In this document: piece by piece, positions 8,321 to 18,502 of the stretch
How the letters are laid out: each line of letters begins with the position of its first letter
Numbering within the stretch: the stretch's first letter is position 1
Assembly (NCBI GenBank): GCA_963663005.2
Contig: CAXXHH010000015.1
Location: 186,001 to 250,000 of the forward strand
Origin: CAINVV01 sp963663005
Lineage (GTDB): Bacteria; Bacteroidota; Bacteroidia; Bacteroidales; Prolixibacteraceae
Length of the DNA: 64,000 bases
Direction: 5' to 3'
Translations under genes and position numbers: made by a program
The notes under the pieces: model-generated
Told to the model about the DNA's origin: nothing
The model's database searches: none
The model's input: only the letters and a program-made list of their open reading frames with translations

Positions 8321-11308
8321 TTGAGAATAGAGAAATTGATATTTAGCACGATTTTTCTGTTCATCGGAGTAATCCTTTATGCGCAAAATCCTCTAATTCA
8401 GCATTTTACCACCGCAGAAGGACTTCCTTCAAACGCCGTTTATACGATCTTTCAGGACAGCAAAAAATTTATTTGGTTCGCAACAGACGCTGGCGTATCC
8501 AGATATGACGGATCTAAATTCGTTCACTATAGGAAACAGGAAGGACTCAGCAGCAATGATGTATTTGATACTCAGGAGGACTCATTTGGCCGAATATGGT
8601 TCTTCCACTTGAATGCTCGCCTGGATTTTTATTACAAGAATTTAATCCACAACGAAAAAAACACCCCCTTTTTGAACTCCTTACGGAGCGACGATTTCTT
8701 TCGAAAGATGTATGAAGACAAGGATCGCAACCTTTACTTTTATCATCATCCAGGTCTTCTTATCCACAAACTAAGTCCTCAAAATCAGGTAACCAAATAT
8801 AAAATTCAGAGCATTCCGACAATAAACGATTCTAAACCTCCTATTAAAATTGAAGGAATGGCAATTCGGAACATGATCAGGAACGAAAAGGGTCAATTTA
8901 TATTCTGGACACCGACCGGATGTTATATGACCAGGAGCCTCGAAGAGTTACCTGACTTGCTCTCAAACGAATACCGGTTCAAAGACTTCATTACGTCGTC
9001 AAATAACAAAAACTTTGTTCTCACAAGACGGGTACATACTTCAAAATTTTTAGTAAAACGATTTAATAACGAAATCTCTTTTAACCAAATTGAACCGATT
9101 ACAGACATAGAATCCGATTATATCACTTCAATTCTGGAAGATAATAACGGACTTCTATGGGTATCAACGTACGATAAAGGAGTCTACTGCATCAGCGATG
9201 GAAAAATTATTAATCGCTTTGATATAAAAAATGCCAAATCAGTTATTCAGGATCATGAGAATAATATTTGGATATGCTCATTAAAGGAAGGGGTCTATAA
9301 AATTAATCCTTCCTTCAATAAATATCAGCATATAGAAAGCTCCGCCTTTCAGAATTCGGGGGTTTCCGCTCTAGCTAAAAGCGATAGTTCTGGTGTATGG
9401 TGCACGAATGGCAAAATGGTCTATTTACTGCGAAATAATCAACTATACAATTTAGATTTTCGGAATAATGAGAATTCTTTTAACCAAATTCTGGAGATCA
9501 ACGACCATACATTAATGGTAGGAGAAACGAGTAAACGGCCATTTATACTTGAAGGAGTCCGGCTGGATCACGAGAAAAAGAAAGTGTACTATTCGAAATC
9601 AATGCAATCCCCTATTATACTCAAAAAAATAATTCTGAATGAACAAACGGGGGAATTAAACTCCTTCAACCAGGCCTTTTCCATGACCCTTGACAAGGAA
9701 AAATTCTTCAAGAAAATGAAAATCAACAGAATCGGCATGAGGGTCTATAACACATATTACAACTCAGATAATGAGCTGATAATTAACGCCAGGAAAAATT
9801 TTATTTTTAACGGCACGAATAAGAGGGAGTATACAGAGATTGGCTATTTTAAAGATAATATTATCACGGAGCATCTTAATATTGACAACAAAACCGAACT
9901 ATTCAATATAGAGGGAGATAGTTTATTCCTGTGGAAAGACAAAAAATTGACTAATTTAACCAAGGCATTTGAGCAACCGATCAACCTTCAGATCAATCAC
10001 ATGACCTATCATGACTCTACTCTATGTATTGCCACCACCAGCAACATTTATGTGTGTAAAAGTCCAATGAATGCCCTCCAAAATAAGAGTGTTAAAATCC
10101 AAAAAATCAATATCGACTTTAAATTCGTTAATGACATTTTATTTAACGCAGATAAGCTATTTATCACAAGCAATGACGGTTTGACCTCCGTTCCAATTAT
10201 CAATCTGCATGAATTAAAAGAAGTTACGCCAATCCCCTATTTCGAATCTGTCCAGATCAATGATAAGGAGGACCTGGTAAATCAGGATCAGATTTCATTA
10301 GTCAGCAATCAAAGGATATACATTGCGTTTAGCTGTATCAACTATACAATAAGCCCAATCTCCTTTTCATACAAATTGGTGGGAACGGATGAAGGTTGGA
10401 CGAATGTCAAAGGGAATAATGTCGTTTTGCATAACCTTTCCAAGGGAAAATACACGTTTATGCTTCGCGCCAGAAAACCTGCTTCCGAATGGAGCGAACC
10501 TGTTGCACTCGGGATTGAGGTTCATGCAACAATCTGGCAACATCCATTACTCTATTTCTTCCTGGTTTTATTGATATCCGGGATAATCTTTCTCTCGATA
10601 ATCCGGCGAAAAGATATCGAGTTGGATCGCCGCCAGATGGAGCATCAAATATTGCTGCTTGAACAAAAGTCCCTTCAAGCAATGATGAACCCGCATTTTA
10701 TTTTTAACACGCTGGGATCTATCCAGAACTATCTCCTTCACAACAAACCACACGAGGCTGGTATTTATCTATCTCAGTTTGCCCGGTTAATCAGGCAGAA
10801 TCTCAATGCCATCGATACACCCATGATTAACCTTGAGGAAGAGGTAGACAGGCTTAAGAATTATCTTGACCTCGAAAAACTTCGGATGGGAAATAAGTTT
10901 GAGTATACCATTGAACTCGATGAGACGGTCGAATCTGAAGATATTCTGTTCCCATCAATGATCATTCAGCCGTTTGTGGAAAATGCAATCTGGCATGGAA
11001 TTGCGAACCTTGATGAGAACGGGTTCATTGGAATCTATATCAATCTGAAGAGTGAAAATGCTTTGCAAATCATTGTTGAGGATTCCGGAATCGGGATTGC
11101 CAATTCAGCCAAATTTAACACAAAGGGCGACCAGCATTTGAATCTCGGCATGAATATCACGAAAAAGAGATTAACACTTCTAAGTCAGAAATACGATATT
11201 GAGACTAATATATCGTATTCGGAAAGAACTCCTGGCGCTATTAATCCAGGAACAAGAGTAACCGTTGTTGCGCCATTTATCTACGGCAGGTCAGAGAATC
11301 CGGTCTAG
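8321..11308 (+). CDS. LytS-type sensor histidine kinase with Reg_prop propeller and Y_Y_Y domain
   Basis: The TTG start lies one base after the stop of the regulator gene; it is supported by the signal peptide that follows (hydrophobic residues 6-20, ending YAQ). Seen: periplasmic two-component propeller repeats typical of hybrid-like Bacteroidota sensors (e.g. FTTAEGLPSNAVYTIFQDS, KFIWFATDAGVSRYDG), a Y_Y_Y domain at about 683-733, a transmembrane helix near 742-765, and a His_kinase domain with MNPHFIFN (acceptor His about 791) and the ATPase motif FVENAIWHGI near 885. Length (995 aa) is typical. It should sense an extracellular or periplasmic signal, possibly a carbohydrate or envelope cue, and phosphorylate the LytTR regulator. 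The middle propeller blades are diverged. Confidence 0.94.
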   Translation: MRIEKLIFSTIFLFIGVILYAQNPLIQHFTTAEGLPSNAVYTIFQDSKKFIWFATDAGVSRYDGSKFVHYRKQEGLSSNDVFDTQEDSFGRIWFFHLNARLDFYYKNLIHNEKNTPFLNSLRSDDFFRKMYEDKDRNLYFYHHPGLLIHKLSPQNQVTKYKIQSIPTINDSKPPIKIEGMAIRNMIRNEKGQFIFWTPTGCYMTRSLEELPDLLSNEYRFKDFITSSNNKNFVLTRRVHTSKFLVKRFNNEISFNQIEPITDIESDYITSILEDNNGLLWVSTYDKGVYCISDGKIINRFDIKNAKSVIQDHENNIWICSLKEGVYKINPSFNKYQHIESSAFQNSGVSALAKSDSSGVWCTNGKMVYLLRNNQLYNLDFRNNENSFNQILEINDHTLMVGETSKRPFILEGVRLDHEKKKVYYSKSMQSPIILKKIILNEQTGELNSFNQAFSMTLDKEKFFKKMKINRIGMRVYNTYYNSDNELIINARKNFIFNGTNKREYTEIGYFKDNIITEHLNIDNKTELFNIEGDSLFLWKDKKLTNLTKAFEQPINLQINHMTYHDSTLCIATTSNIYVCKSPMNALQNKSVKIQKINIDFKFVNDILFNADKLFITSNDGLTSVPIINLHELKEVTPIPYFESVQINDKEDLVNQDQISLVSNQRIYIAFSCINYTISPISFSYKLVGTDEGWTNVKGNNVVLHNLSKGKYTFMLRARKPASEWSEPVALGIEVHATIWQHPLLYFFLVLLISGIIFLSIIRRKDIELDRRQMEHQILLLEQKSLQAMMNPHFIFNTLGSIQNYLLHNKPHEAGIYLSQFARLIRQNLNAIDTPMINLEEEVDRLKNYLDLEKLRMGNKFEYTIELDETVESEDILFPSMIIQPFVENAIWHGIANLDENGFIGIYINLKSENALQIIVEDSGIGIANSAKFNTKGDQHLNLGMNITKKRLTLLSQKYDIETNISYSERTPGAINPGTRVTVVAPFIYGRSENPV

Positions 11309-11596
11309 ATAGTTCCGTTCACTCAATATTTCTACCTTTCATTCACCTCATTGCACCTTATAATCAAATTCAAATTTTTATCTAACATATTCAATTATCA
11401 TTGTATCATAAGACAATTATATTGTCAAGTGCAGTAGTTCTCTTTTCTGCTTTACCGTACCTTATTTGCTTAACACATGACCAGGAGCCTAACCTCAGAA
11501 GAACTTAGTCAGGGCTGAAGCGAAAGCGAGGCTCTCTAAGTATCTTCAGTCGTTTGCAGGTATTTTAAAATTTATGAGTGATTTATAAGACTGGAT

Positions 11597-11800
11597 ATGA
11601 GAAAGATTTTTGAGATTCTGATGGATATTACGCTCGTCCTTGTGTTTATACTGGTCAGCAGTAATTATTTTGAAACTCTGCCCAGGTATACTCCTAAGAC
11701 GGATTTGAGTAAAACTGTAATTGCTAAAAGTAGTGAGAACACCGATCGGCATGGAGCTGATGATAAGGTCAATACCACGAGTGTTATCTCCTTCAAGTAA
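11597..11800 (+). CDS. Possible small membrane protein, unknown
   Basis: A 67-codon frame starts with ATG in an otherwise empty region. It has basic residues at the N-terminus and one hydrophobic stretch at about residues 9-24, like a single transmembrane helix or signal anchor, then a polar tail. No family was recognised, and no TAnnTTTG box or ribosome-binding site was seen nearby. It could be a chance frame. Confidence 0.25.
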   Translation: MRKIFEILMDITLVLVFILVSSNYFETLPRYTPKTDLSKTVIAKSSENTDRHGADDKVNTTSVISFK

Positions 11801-12000
11801 AGAAGCCCCTGTAATCATTCTCAATCCCGGCTGGTTCAATCCATTAAAACCGCCTGTGTTTTTTCTCCTTCGATTTGCGTAATCTATCTATGAAACAAAT
11901 CATAGAAAGAATTCAATCAGCAACAAGCAAATACTGACAGCGGGTTTGTCCCTGACTTAGGCCTATTTTGCCGCCGTTCTCCACGCAAAAAGAAATAAAA

Positions 12001-12030
12001 AAAACTGGTTGGTTAACCAGTTTTTATTCA
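12001..12030 (-). terminator. Rho-independent terminator of trxA
   Basis: The inverted repeat AAAACTGGTT / AACCAGTTTT has 10-bp arms and a 4-nt loop. It sits 25 nt beyond the trxA stop on the minus strand and is followed by a T-rich run in that direction. Confidence 0.8.
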
Positions 12031-12049
12031 TTTAGAAAGACAATATTCC

Positions 12050-12367
12050 CTAGAGAAGAGCGTCAATTTTGGCTGCAAGAATGGTTTTAGGAACAGCACC
12101 AACTTGTTTATCTGCGATGTCTCCGCCTTTGAAAAACAGAATGGTTGGGATATTGCGTATCCCAAATCTGGCGGCAGTGCCCGGATTTGAGTCAACATCC
12201 ATTTTAGTAATGACAGCACGATCCTTATAATCGTCGGACAGTTCACTTACAAGTGGGCCGATCATTCGGCATGGGCCACACCACTCTGCCCAAAAATCAA
12301 CCAAAACGGGCTTGTCAGATTGAAGGACAACCTCCTCAAAATTTGCATCAGTAACTTCAATGGTCAT
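12050..12367 (-). CDS. trxA: Thioredoxin
   Basis: Small cytoplasmic disulfide reductase of 105 residues, the usual size. Seen: the WCGPC active site with Cys30 and Cys33, preceded by VLVDFWAE, and the cis-Pro region RNIPTI near residue 75. It keeps cytoplasmic proteins reduced and feeds enzymes such as ribonucleotide reductase. It lies 57 nt downstream of dnaE on the same strand but has its own promoter-like box and terminator, so it is probably expressed on its own as well. Confidence 0.96.
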   Translation of the reverse strand: MTIEVTDANFEEVVLQSDKPVLVDFWAEWCGPCRMIGPLVSELSDDYKDRAVITKMDVDSNPGTAARFGIRNIPTILFFKGGDIADKQVGAVPKTILAAKIDALL

Positions 12368-12403
12368 GATATATATTTTAAATTTGAATATTATTCGAGT
12401 TCA

Positions 12404-12411
12404 CAAAGGTA
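12404..12411 (-). promoter_or_regulatory. Putative -7 box of trxA
   Basis: TACCTTTG on the minus strand, 36 nt before the trxA ATG, in the dnaE-trxA gap. Confidence 0.5.
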
Positions 12412-12424
12412 TAAAATTACAAAA

Positions 12425-15400
12425 TTAATTTATACTAAAATTTAGAAAGCTGTGTTTTTGCAAATAGCTTTTAAGATCAGGAGAGAGGGTGACGCTTTTG
12501 GTCCTGGAGAACATTTGAACACGCATTTCATTCTCAGGATCTACCAGATTGAATCGAACAGTTGTTTTCCCCTGATGCGACAATATTAATTCCTCCAGTT
12601 CATTTATCGTTTCTTCGTTTACTTTGTCGACGGGCATTTCCAGGATAATATTTTCCGCTTTGGAGGCAAGCTCATCCAGCAACTCCATCTTGGTTGGTTT
12701 GAACTCAAATTCGTTGGTTCCACTCCATCGTTCAGATACTCTTCCCTTTACCAATAAAAAAAGCCCCTTTTTGCAAAATTTGCTGAAAGTGACAAAATCG
12801 TTGCCGAATAACATCATTTTTAAGGATCCGTTGTAGTCGGTCAACACCATGCTTGCAAAATTCTTACCATTTTTAGATATCCCTTCCTGGGCCTCTGTCA
12901 CGATACCGAATACTGTCAGATCACGATTTTTATATGATAACAGGTCGGAGGTCAAATCTGAAAGTGTAACCCCCTTGGTGCAGTAACTGTTAATTTCCAC
13001 TTTATAATCATCCAACGGGTGTGCAGACAGATAAATACCGATGAGGTTTTTTTCCTTTTCAAGGGCTACAATGCTTGGCCATTCAGGAACATTCGGAATC
13101 GTGGGCAACTTTATCGAAATCGGCTGAATATCTCCGAATAGGTTGGCCATCGATCCTGATTTCTCGCTCTGAATCTTATTGCCATATTTTATCAGGGCTT
13201 CAATAAAAGTGGTTCCATCACCAGAATCGGCAAAGAACTGTGCCCGGTTCATCGTTTGAAAGCTGTCAAAAGCGCCTGCCATTGCTAACGCTTCGAGGTT
13301 TTTCTTGTTTGTAGATTGAAGGTTGACCCGCTCCACCAGATCATAGATGCTTTTGAATTCTCCGTTTAAGTCGCGTTCCTTCAAAATATCGGCAACAGCA
13401 CCGGCTCCAACACCTTTTATGGCTGTAAGACCAAAGCGTAATGCGCCACTTTTGTTGACGAAGAAAGAAGCTCGTGATTCATTGACATCCGGTCCCATTA
13501 CTTTCATATCCATATGATTGCACTCATCCATGAAAAGCGAAATCTTATCCGAATTAGAAAGATTGCAACTCAATACGGCGGCCATAAATTCGGACGGATA
13601 ATGAGCCTTCAGGTAACCCGTTTGATAAGCAATGAAGGCATAGCAAACAGAGTGAGACTTATTGAAAGCATAGGAGGCAAAAGATTCCCAGTCCTTCCAG
13701 ATTTTTTCGGTAAGAGAATCCGGCGTTTTTCCCAATTCTTTGCAACCTTCGACAAAAAGCTCATTCTTTTTACACCCCTCTTTGAACTTAACTTTGAGAT
13801 CGTCCATCATATTTCGATCCTTTTTCCCCATTGCCTTGCGAAGAGAATCGGATTGCCCTCTTGTGAAATTTGCCAGCGCCCTGGCCTGAAGCATCACTTG
13901 CTCCTGATATACAGTGATTCCGTAGGTATCTTTGAGATAGGTCTCCATGATTGGATGGTCATAGCACACCTCTTCCCGTCCATGTTTCCGGTTGATATAC
14001 GAAGGGATATATTCCATCGGACCTGGACGATATAAGGCATTCATGGCAACAAGGTCCTCAAAACAGTTAGACTGCAGTTGCCTGAGCCATTTTTTCATTC
14101 CCGGAGATTCAAACTGGAAAATGGCGGTCGTCTCACCAGCGCTGAATAATTCCAACGTTTTGACATCATCCATTGGGATCGTGTCAATATCCAACGTTAT
14201 TTTTCTGGAAAGCTTGATGTTCTCGAGGCATTCCTTGATGATCGACAATGTTTTCAGTCCGAGGAAGTCCATTTTCATCAATCCAATCGACTCCACAAAG
14301 TGACCGTCATACTGGGTTGTGAGTAAGTCTTCGTCTTTGGTTGGCATTAATGGGATATGCATATCCAGCGGATCCCTGCCAATGATTACGCCGCAGGCAT
14401 GTACACCAAATTGCCTTACACAACCCTCAAGCGTTCCGGCAAATTTAAGCATCTGCACCACCAGCGGATTAAAAGAACTTCTTTCGCGTTCCAGCATTGG
14501 GGTACTTGCATATGCCTCTTTCAGGGTGATTTTGGGCGTATCCGGAACCAACTTGGCGATACGATCAGTCTCGGATAAAGGGAGCCGAAGGACACGACCA
14601 ACATCCCGGATGGCCATTTTTGCCGCCATTGTGCCAAAAGTGCAGATATGAGCAACCCGGTCCCGGCCATATTTCTCTTTAACCCAATCGAGAACCAACT
14701 GTCGGCCATCGTCGTCAAAATCGATGTCAATATCGGGCATTGAAATCCTGTCGGGATTAAGAAACCGCTCAAACAGCAGGTCATATTTTAAAGGATCAAC
14801 ATTGGTAATACCTGTAGTGTAAGCAACAACTGAACCGGCTGCAGAACCCCTTCCTGGCCCAACAATTACCCCCATTTCCCTGGCTGCGTTAATAAAATCC
14901 TGCACGATGAGGAAGTAGCCCGGAAAACCCATCGTTTTAATAACATGAAGCTCGAAATTGATCCTTTCCACGATATCCTGGTGCATATTCTCACCGTATC
15001 GCTTTATTGCACCCTTTTCGACTAAAGACTGCAGATAATCGGATTCAAATTTCACCCGAAGCGTGCTTTCGTAGCCCCCCATTCTTTTGAAATCTTCGCC
15101 AAACTCGACCTTCAGGACTTCCTCCGGAAATTTTTCCCTGTATTCATCTTCCGTTCCGAACACTTCAGGAATTGGGAAGGCGGGCATGATCGGTTTTGCG
15201 TTCAGCTCATAGAACTCGACCTTGTCTACAATTTCCTGAGTGTTACTCAATACTTCGGGCAGATCAGCAAATAGCTGGTTCATCTCTTCTGTGCTCTTGA
15301 GCCACTCCTCCTTGGTATATTTCATCCGGGTTGGATCGTCTAGATCTTTGCCAGTATTCAGACAGATCAAAAGATCATGTGCGTCGGCATCTTCACCGTT

Positions 15401-16063
15401 CACAAAATGGACATCATTGGTAGCTATCAGTTTGATGCTATGCTGTTTGGCCAACTTAAGAAGCTCGCTGTTTACACTCACCTGCTTGTCATAAACCTCT
15501 GCACGCAATTCCGGGTTCTTAGCAGGATGGCGCTGAAGCTCAAGGTAAAAGTCTTCCCCAAAAATGGATTTATACCAACTGATTGTTTCATTGGCGCCTG
15601 CGATATCGCCCTTCATGATGAGCTGAGGGATTTCTCCACCCAGGCAGGCGCTTGAAACGATGAGGCCTTCACTGAATTTCTCCAGAAGTACTTTGTCGAT
15701 ACGTGGCTTGTAGTACATGCCCTCGGTATTCGCCAGAGTCACCAACTTTAAAAGGTTGCGATAACCTTTCATGTTCTTTGCCAGTAATATCAGGTGATCA
15801 CCCGAGCGATCCTCCTTTTCATTCTTGTCTTTGAATTGGATTCCTCTGGATGCCACATACGTCTCGACACCCAGGATGGGCTTTATACCACTTTTTTTGC
15901 AGGTTTCATGAAAGTCCTTTATGCCAAACATATTCCCGTGGTCTGTCAAAGCAAGGGCACTCATGCCATCAGATTTCGCTTTGGAGACTAATCCTGAAAC
16001 GCTGGCGGCGCCATCCAAAATCGAATATTGGCTGTGAACGTGTAAATGGGTAAATGGAGACAT
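12425..16063 (-). CDS. dnaE: DNA polymerase III alpha subunit
   Basis: Catalytic subunit of the replicative polymerase. Seen: an N-terminal PHP domain (HVHSQYS at 8-14, DHGN near 41), the C-family polymerase core with the catalytic acidic motif PDIDIDFDD near 442-450 and GPGRGSAAGS just before it, the helix-hairpin-helix region near 860-930, and a C-terminal OB-fold region (from about 1010). The product of 1,212 residues is a complete DnaE1-type protein. The start ATG lies directly before the PHP domain, so no extension is needed. Confidence 0.97.
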   Translation of the reverse strand: MSPFTHLHVHSQYSILDGAASVSGLVSKAKSDGMSALALTDHGNMFGIKDFHETCKKSGIKPILGVETYVASRGIQFKDKNEKEDRSGDHLILLAKNMKGYRNLLKLVTLANTEGMYYKPRIDKVLLEKFSEGLIVSSACLGGEIPQLIMKGDIAGANETISWYKSIFGEDFYLELQRHPAKNPELRAEVYDKQVSVNSELLKLAKQHSIKLIATNDVHFVNGEDADAHDLLICLNTGKDLDDPTRMKYTKEEWLKSTEEMNQLFADLPEVLSNTQEIVDKVEFYELNAKPIMPAFPIPEVFGTEDEYREKFPEEVLKVEFGEDFKRMGGYESTLRVKFESDYLQSLVEKGAIKRYGENMHQDIVERINFELHVIKTMGFPGYFLIVQDFINAAREMGVIVGPGRGSAAGSVVAYTTGITNVDPLKYDLLFERFLNPDRISMPDIDIDFDDDGRQLVLDWVKEKYGRDRVAHICTFGTMAAKMAIRDVGRVLRLPLSETDRIAKLVPDTPKITLKEAYASTPMLERERSSFNPLVVQMLKFAGTLEGCVRQFGVHACGVIIGRDPLDMHIPLMPTKDEDLLTTQYDGHFVESIGLMKMDFLGLKTLSIIKECLENIKLSRKITLDIDTIPMDDVKTLELFSAGETTAIFQFESPGMKKWLRQLQSNCFEDLVAMNALYRPGPMEYIPSYINRKHGREEVCYDHPIMETYLKDTYGITVYQEQVMLQARALANFTRGQSDSLRKAMGKKDRNMMDDLKVKFKEGCKKNELFVEGCKELGKTPDSLTEKIWKDWESFASYAFNKSHSVCYAFIAYQTGYLKAHYPSEFMAAVLSCNLSNSDKISLFMDECNHMDMKVMGPDVNESRASFFVNKSGALRFGLTAIKGVGAGAVADILKERDLNGEFKSIYDLVERVNLQSTNKKNLEALAMAGAFDSFQTMNRAQFFADSGDGTTFIEALIKYGNKIQSEKSGSMANLFGDIQPISIKLPTIPNVPEWPSIVALEKEKNLIGIYLSAHPLDDYKVEINSYCTKGVTLSDLTSDLLSYKNRDLTVFGIVTEAQEGISKNGKNFASMVLTDYNGSLKMMLFGNDFVTFSKFCKKGLFLLVKGRVSERWSGTNEFEFKPTKMELLDELASKAENIILEMPVDKVNEETINELEELILSHQGKTTVRFNLVDPENEMRVQMFSRTKSVTLSPDLKSYLQKHSFLNFSIN

Positions 16064-16266
16064 GTATGGAAAAGATTGACTTAGAGAAACTACGCGACCA
16101 GGAAGCTGTGTTTTCGAGGTGGTTTAAAGATAATCAAAAGTGTAACCGAAGCAAAAAAGGAATAACAATTCTCCTTCTTTAAACAGAGAATTTTTAAAAA
16201 ATTCGAGTGTCTCAGAAGAAACATTTAGCCCAAAAAGCGTATATGGCAGCCAGTGAGAATACTTGG

Positions 16267-16992
16267 TTAAATCCCAAAATATTTTTTGATAGTCGCGGCA
16301 CTGCTTGCATGATAAAAGTCTGAATTGGCTTCAAATATGAATGCAGAGACCTCAAAATATAGATTTGTACTAAGATATTGCGAAAAGCTAATCAACGAAA
16401 AAGGAATTGAAAGATCTGACGTAGCATCTTTGGGTGCCAAAAAATCAGATTCATAAATTAGTGTAGACAACTTGGTGTCTATATCTTCACTGTAAATCCT
16501 GACTTTGTAGGCTTCCACGGCAGTGACAGGTTTCCATGCCAATACAATATCTGTTGTCGTTTTTGTTGCAGCGAGTTGAGATACAGGAGGCAGAGATTTA
16601 TCAACAGTCGCATTTACCAATGAAACTGCATCTCCATTTTCGTAGGTCGCTTTGTACGTATATGTGCCGGGAGCCGGAACAGTAGTTTTGTAGGCAAGCG
16701 AATCTTCTGTTGTGAAGGGAATATGAAGGGAAACAAAAGAATATCCACTTAGGCCAACACTGTTCAGTGTAGTCGCAGAGCCGGTGGCCCCTGAAACAGT
16801 CACAGAGGAAAGCTTCGAAAAGCTGTATGCTGTATGCATTACATTGTAAACCGGAACTCCAGCCCGGTTATAGATGGAATGTATGTATGAATCAACATAA
16901 ACTGACTTGTCTTCAACGGTTTTTGTGCACGATGAGAATAAGATGGCAAGTCCAAAAACGATCACGAAAATTCTTAAAAAGTGCTTTCCCAT
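16267..16992 (-). CDS. Hypothetical lipoprotein with an FN3-like domain
   Basis: The 241-residue protein has a signal peptide and lipobox (LFSSC, Cys22), so it should be anchored in a membrane on the periplasmic or outer side. Residues about 125-220 (PPVSQLAATKTTTDIVLAWKP) look like a fibronectin type III fold. The segment before it (about 35-120) may be another beta-sandwich. The gene stands alone between dnaE and divergent rpsP. No function is recognised. Confidence 0.75.
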   Translation of the reverse strand: MGKHFLRIFVIVFGLAILFSSCTKTVEDKSVYVDSYIHSIYNRAGVPVYNVMHTAYSFSKLSSVTVSGATGSATTLNSVGLSGYSFVSLHIPFTTEDSLAYKTTVPAPGTYTYKATYENGDAVSLVNATVDKSLPPVSQLAATKTTTDIVLAWKPVTAVEAYKVRIYSEDIDTKLSTLIYESDFLAPKDATSDLSIPFSLISFSQYLSTNLYFEVSAFIFEANSDFYHASSAATIKKYFGI

Positions 16993-17176
16993 GGGTATAA
17001 AATTTGAGTTGATGTTGAGGAGCTAATTAACAAAATTTTTTATAATTCTTTCGGATTGTTCTGTATAAACCGTCTAAAAATCAGCATATGCAGTGAATTT
17101 AGGGCAATACACAACCGAACGAGTTTCACTTCAGAAATATTTAGCAAAACTACAAATTTATTCCAAAGAAATAATG

Positions 17177-17184
17177 TACCTTTG
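17177..17184 (+). promoter_or_regulatory. Putative -7 box of rpsP
   Basis: TACCTTTG, 37 nt before the rpsP ATG, is a good match to TAnnTTTG. Confidence 0.55.
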
Positions 17185-17221
17185 CCCCTCGTTTTTATTA
17201 ATAACATTTAAGTAAAACTGT

Positions 17222-17785
17222 ATGTCAGTAAAGATTCGTTTGGCTAGGCATGGCCGCAAACAACATGCCTACTACCACATTGTGGTAGCAAACAGCAGGG
17301 CGCCACGAGATGGTAGGTTTATTGAAAGGATCGGATCATACAATCCAAACACTAATCCTGCCACCATCGATCTTGACTTTGACAAAGCCATATCCTGGCT
17401 TTACAAAGGAGCTCAGCCTACAGATACAACCCGCTCTATCCTTTCTAAACAAGGGGTAATGATGAAGAAACACCTTTTAGACGGCGCAAAAAAAGGAGCT
17501 TTCAGCGAAGCAGATGCTGAAGTGAAATTTGAAGCCTGGATGAAAGAAAAGAGTGCTAAGGAAGTCGCCTCCAAAGAAAAGCTTACCAGTGCGAAACTGG
17601 AAAACAGAAAGGCCAGACTGAAAGCCGAAGCAAAGGTTAACGAAGCGCGTGTAGCAGAAATCGCCAAGCGTAATGCTGAGATTGCTGCAGCGAAGGCACC
17701 AGCTGTCGTTCCCGCTGCCGAAGAGGTAGTTGCTGAAGAAACACCGGTTGCAGAAGCTGATGCGACTGAAGCTGCTGCTGAATAA
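17222..17785 (+). CDS. rpsP: 30S ribosomal protein S16, long C-terminal tail
   Basis: Residues 1-80 are a standard S16 (VKIRLARHGRK at the start, then YHIVVANSRAPRDGRFIERIG). The rest, to 187, is a charged helical tail and then an Ala/Glu-rich low-complexity end. Most bacteria stop near residue 85, while Bacteroidota S16 proteins commonly carry such a tail. The gene is followed by its own terminator and by rimM, the 16S maturation factor, as is usual. Confidence 0.96.
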   Translation: MSVKIRLARHGRKQHAYYHIVVANSRAPRDGRFIERIGSYNPNTNPATIDLDFDKAISWLYKGAQPTDTTRSILSKQGVMMKKHLLDGAKKGAFSEADAEVKFEAWMKEKSAKEVASKEKLTSAKLENRKARLKAEAKVNEARVAEIAKRNAEIAAAKAPAVVPAAEEVVAEETPVAEADATEAAAE

Positions 17786-17834
17786 GCAGTTAAAGCGTTC
17801 CAAAAATTTGATCCGGTATACCGGCAAAAGAATA

Positions 17835-17866
17835 AAAGCGATGGGCATAACCATCGCTTTTTTATT
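17835..17866 (+). terminator. Rho-independent terminator after rpsP
   Basis: The stem AAAGCGATGG / CCATCGCTTT has 10 bp and a 6-nt loop and is followed by a T run. It separates rpsP from rimM. Confidence 0.85.
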
Positions 17867-17869
17867 TGC

Positions 17870-17877
17870 TACTTTTG
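17870..17877 (+). promoter_or_regulatory. Putative -7 box of rimM
   Basis: TACTTTTG lies just after the rpsP terminator and 20 nt before the rimM ATG, so rimM is probably transcribed separately from rpsP. Confidence 0.5.
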
Positions 17878-17897
17878 CATTGTAAATCAATTGACTC

Positions 17898-18437
17898 ATG
17901 GCTCCACTCCTTAAAGAAGATTATTTTCCAATCGGCTTCATCGCTAAACCACACGGGTTGAGAGGAGAGATGATTATCGAAACAGAGGAAGGTTTCGAAG
18001 ACGTACTTGTCAAATCAGATTTTCTGCTGGTAGAGGTTGAAGGCGGGTTAGTCCCGTTTTTTATAACCAAAGAAGGAATCAACTTCCGAACTCCAACATC
18101 CATATCCCTTGCCTTTGATGATCTTGATTCTGCGGACAAAGTACGTCCATATTGCGGAAGCAAAATCTTTCTTCCAAAGGATACAATCCGGGATCAAGCC
18201 GTAACCGACGAACTGAATGAACTCATCGGTTTCACAGTATTTGATCAGGAAAGGGGGAAAGTGGGAGAGGTAATCTGGGTAGATGATTTCTCAGGTAATG
18301 TTGTCCTGACCATTCAGCAAGGATCTCATGAGATTTTAATCCCGCTGTCTGAAGAGCTGATCACCAATTTCGATGATGAAAAAAAGGAACTTCACCTTGA
18401 CTGCCCTGAAGGATTGATCGATTTATATTTAGAATAG
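17898..18437 (+). CDS. rimM: 16S rRNA processing protein RimM
   Basis: Ribosome maturation factor that helps assemble the 30S head, binding S19. Seen: the N-terminal RimM barrel (FPIGFIAKPHGLRGEMIIET at the start) and the C-terminal PRC-barrel (LIGFTVFDQERGKVGEV near 110, then ILIPLSEELI). Length (179 aa) is usual. It lies downstream of rpsP, the common arrangement. Confidence 0.95.
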   Translation: MAPLLKEDYFPIGFIAKPHGLRGEMIIETEEGFEDVLVKSDFLLVEVEGGLVPFFITKEGINFRTPTSISLAFDDLDSADKVRPYCGSKIFLPKDTIRDQAVTDELNELIGFTVFDQERGKVGEVIWVDDFSGNVVLTIQQGSHEILIPLSEELITNFDDEKKELHLDCPEGLIDLYLE

Positions 18438-18444
18438 TAAAGAA

Positions 18445-18465
18445 AGTTTGGAGTTTGGAGTGGAC
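18445..18465. repeat. Short 7-nt-phased repeat after rimM
   Basis: AGTTTGG is repeated twice in tandem and followed by AGTGGAC, a few bases after the rimM stop. It belongs to the intergenic heptamer family described in the findings. Confidence 0.45.
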
Positions 18466-18502
18466 GGAATGGCGACTTTGTGTGATATGTTCCAATTATG
18501 AT

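Larger units (their letters stand above)
11309..12049. other. Intergenic region of 741 nt, mostly without recognised genes
   Basis: This lies between the sensor kinase and trxA (convergent). It holds one possible short reading frame (11597-11800), a 6-bp inverted repeat GACAAT/ATTGTC around 11412-11426, a possible structured stretch at 11504-11540 (CTTAG...CTAAG ends), and the trxA terminator at 12001-12024. No tRNA or known RNA was recognised. Confidence 0.5.

Noticed and set aside
11507..11957. AGTCAGGG / CCCTGACT inverted pair as ends of a small mobile element
   Set aside because: Only 8 bp match, there is no target duplication or repeated element, and the region includes nothing recognisable.
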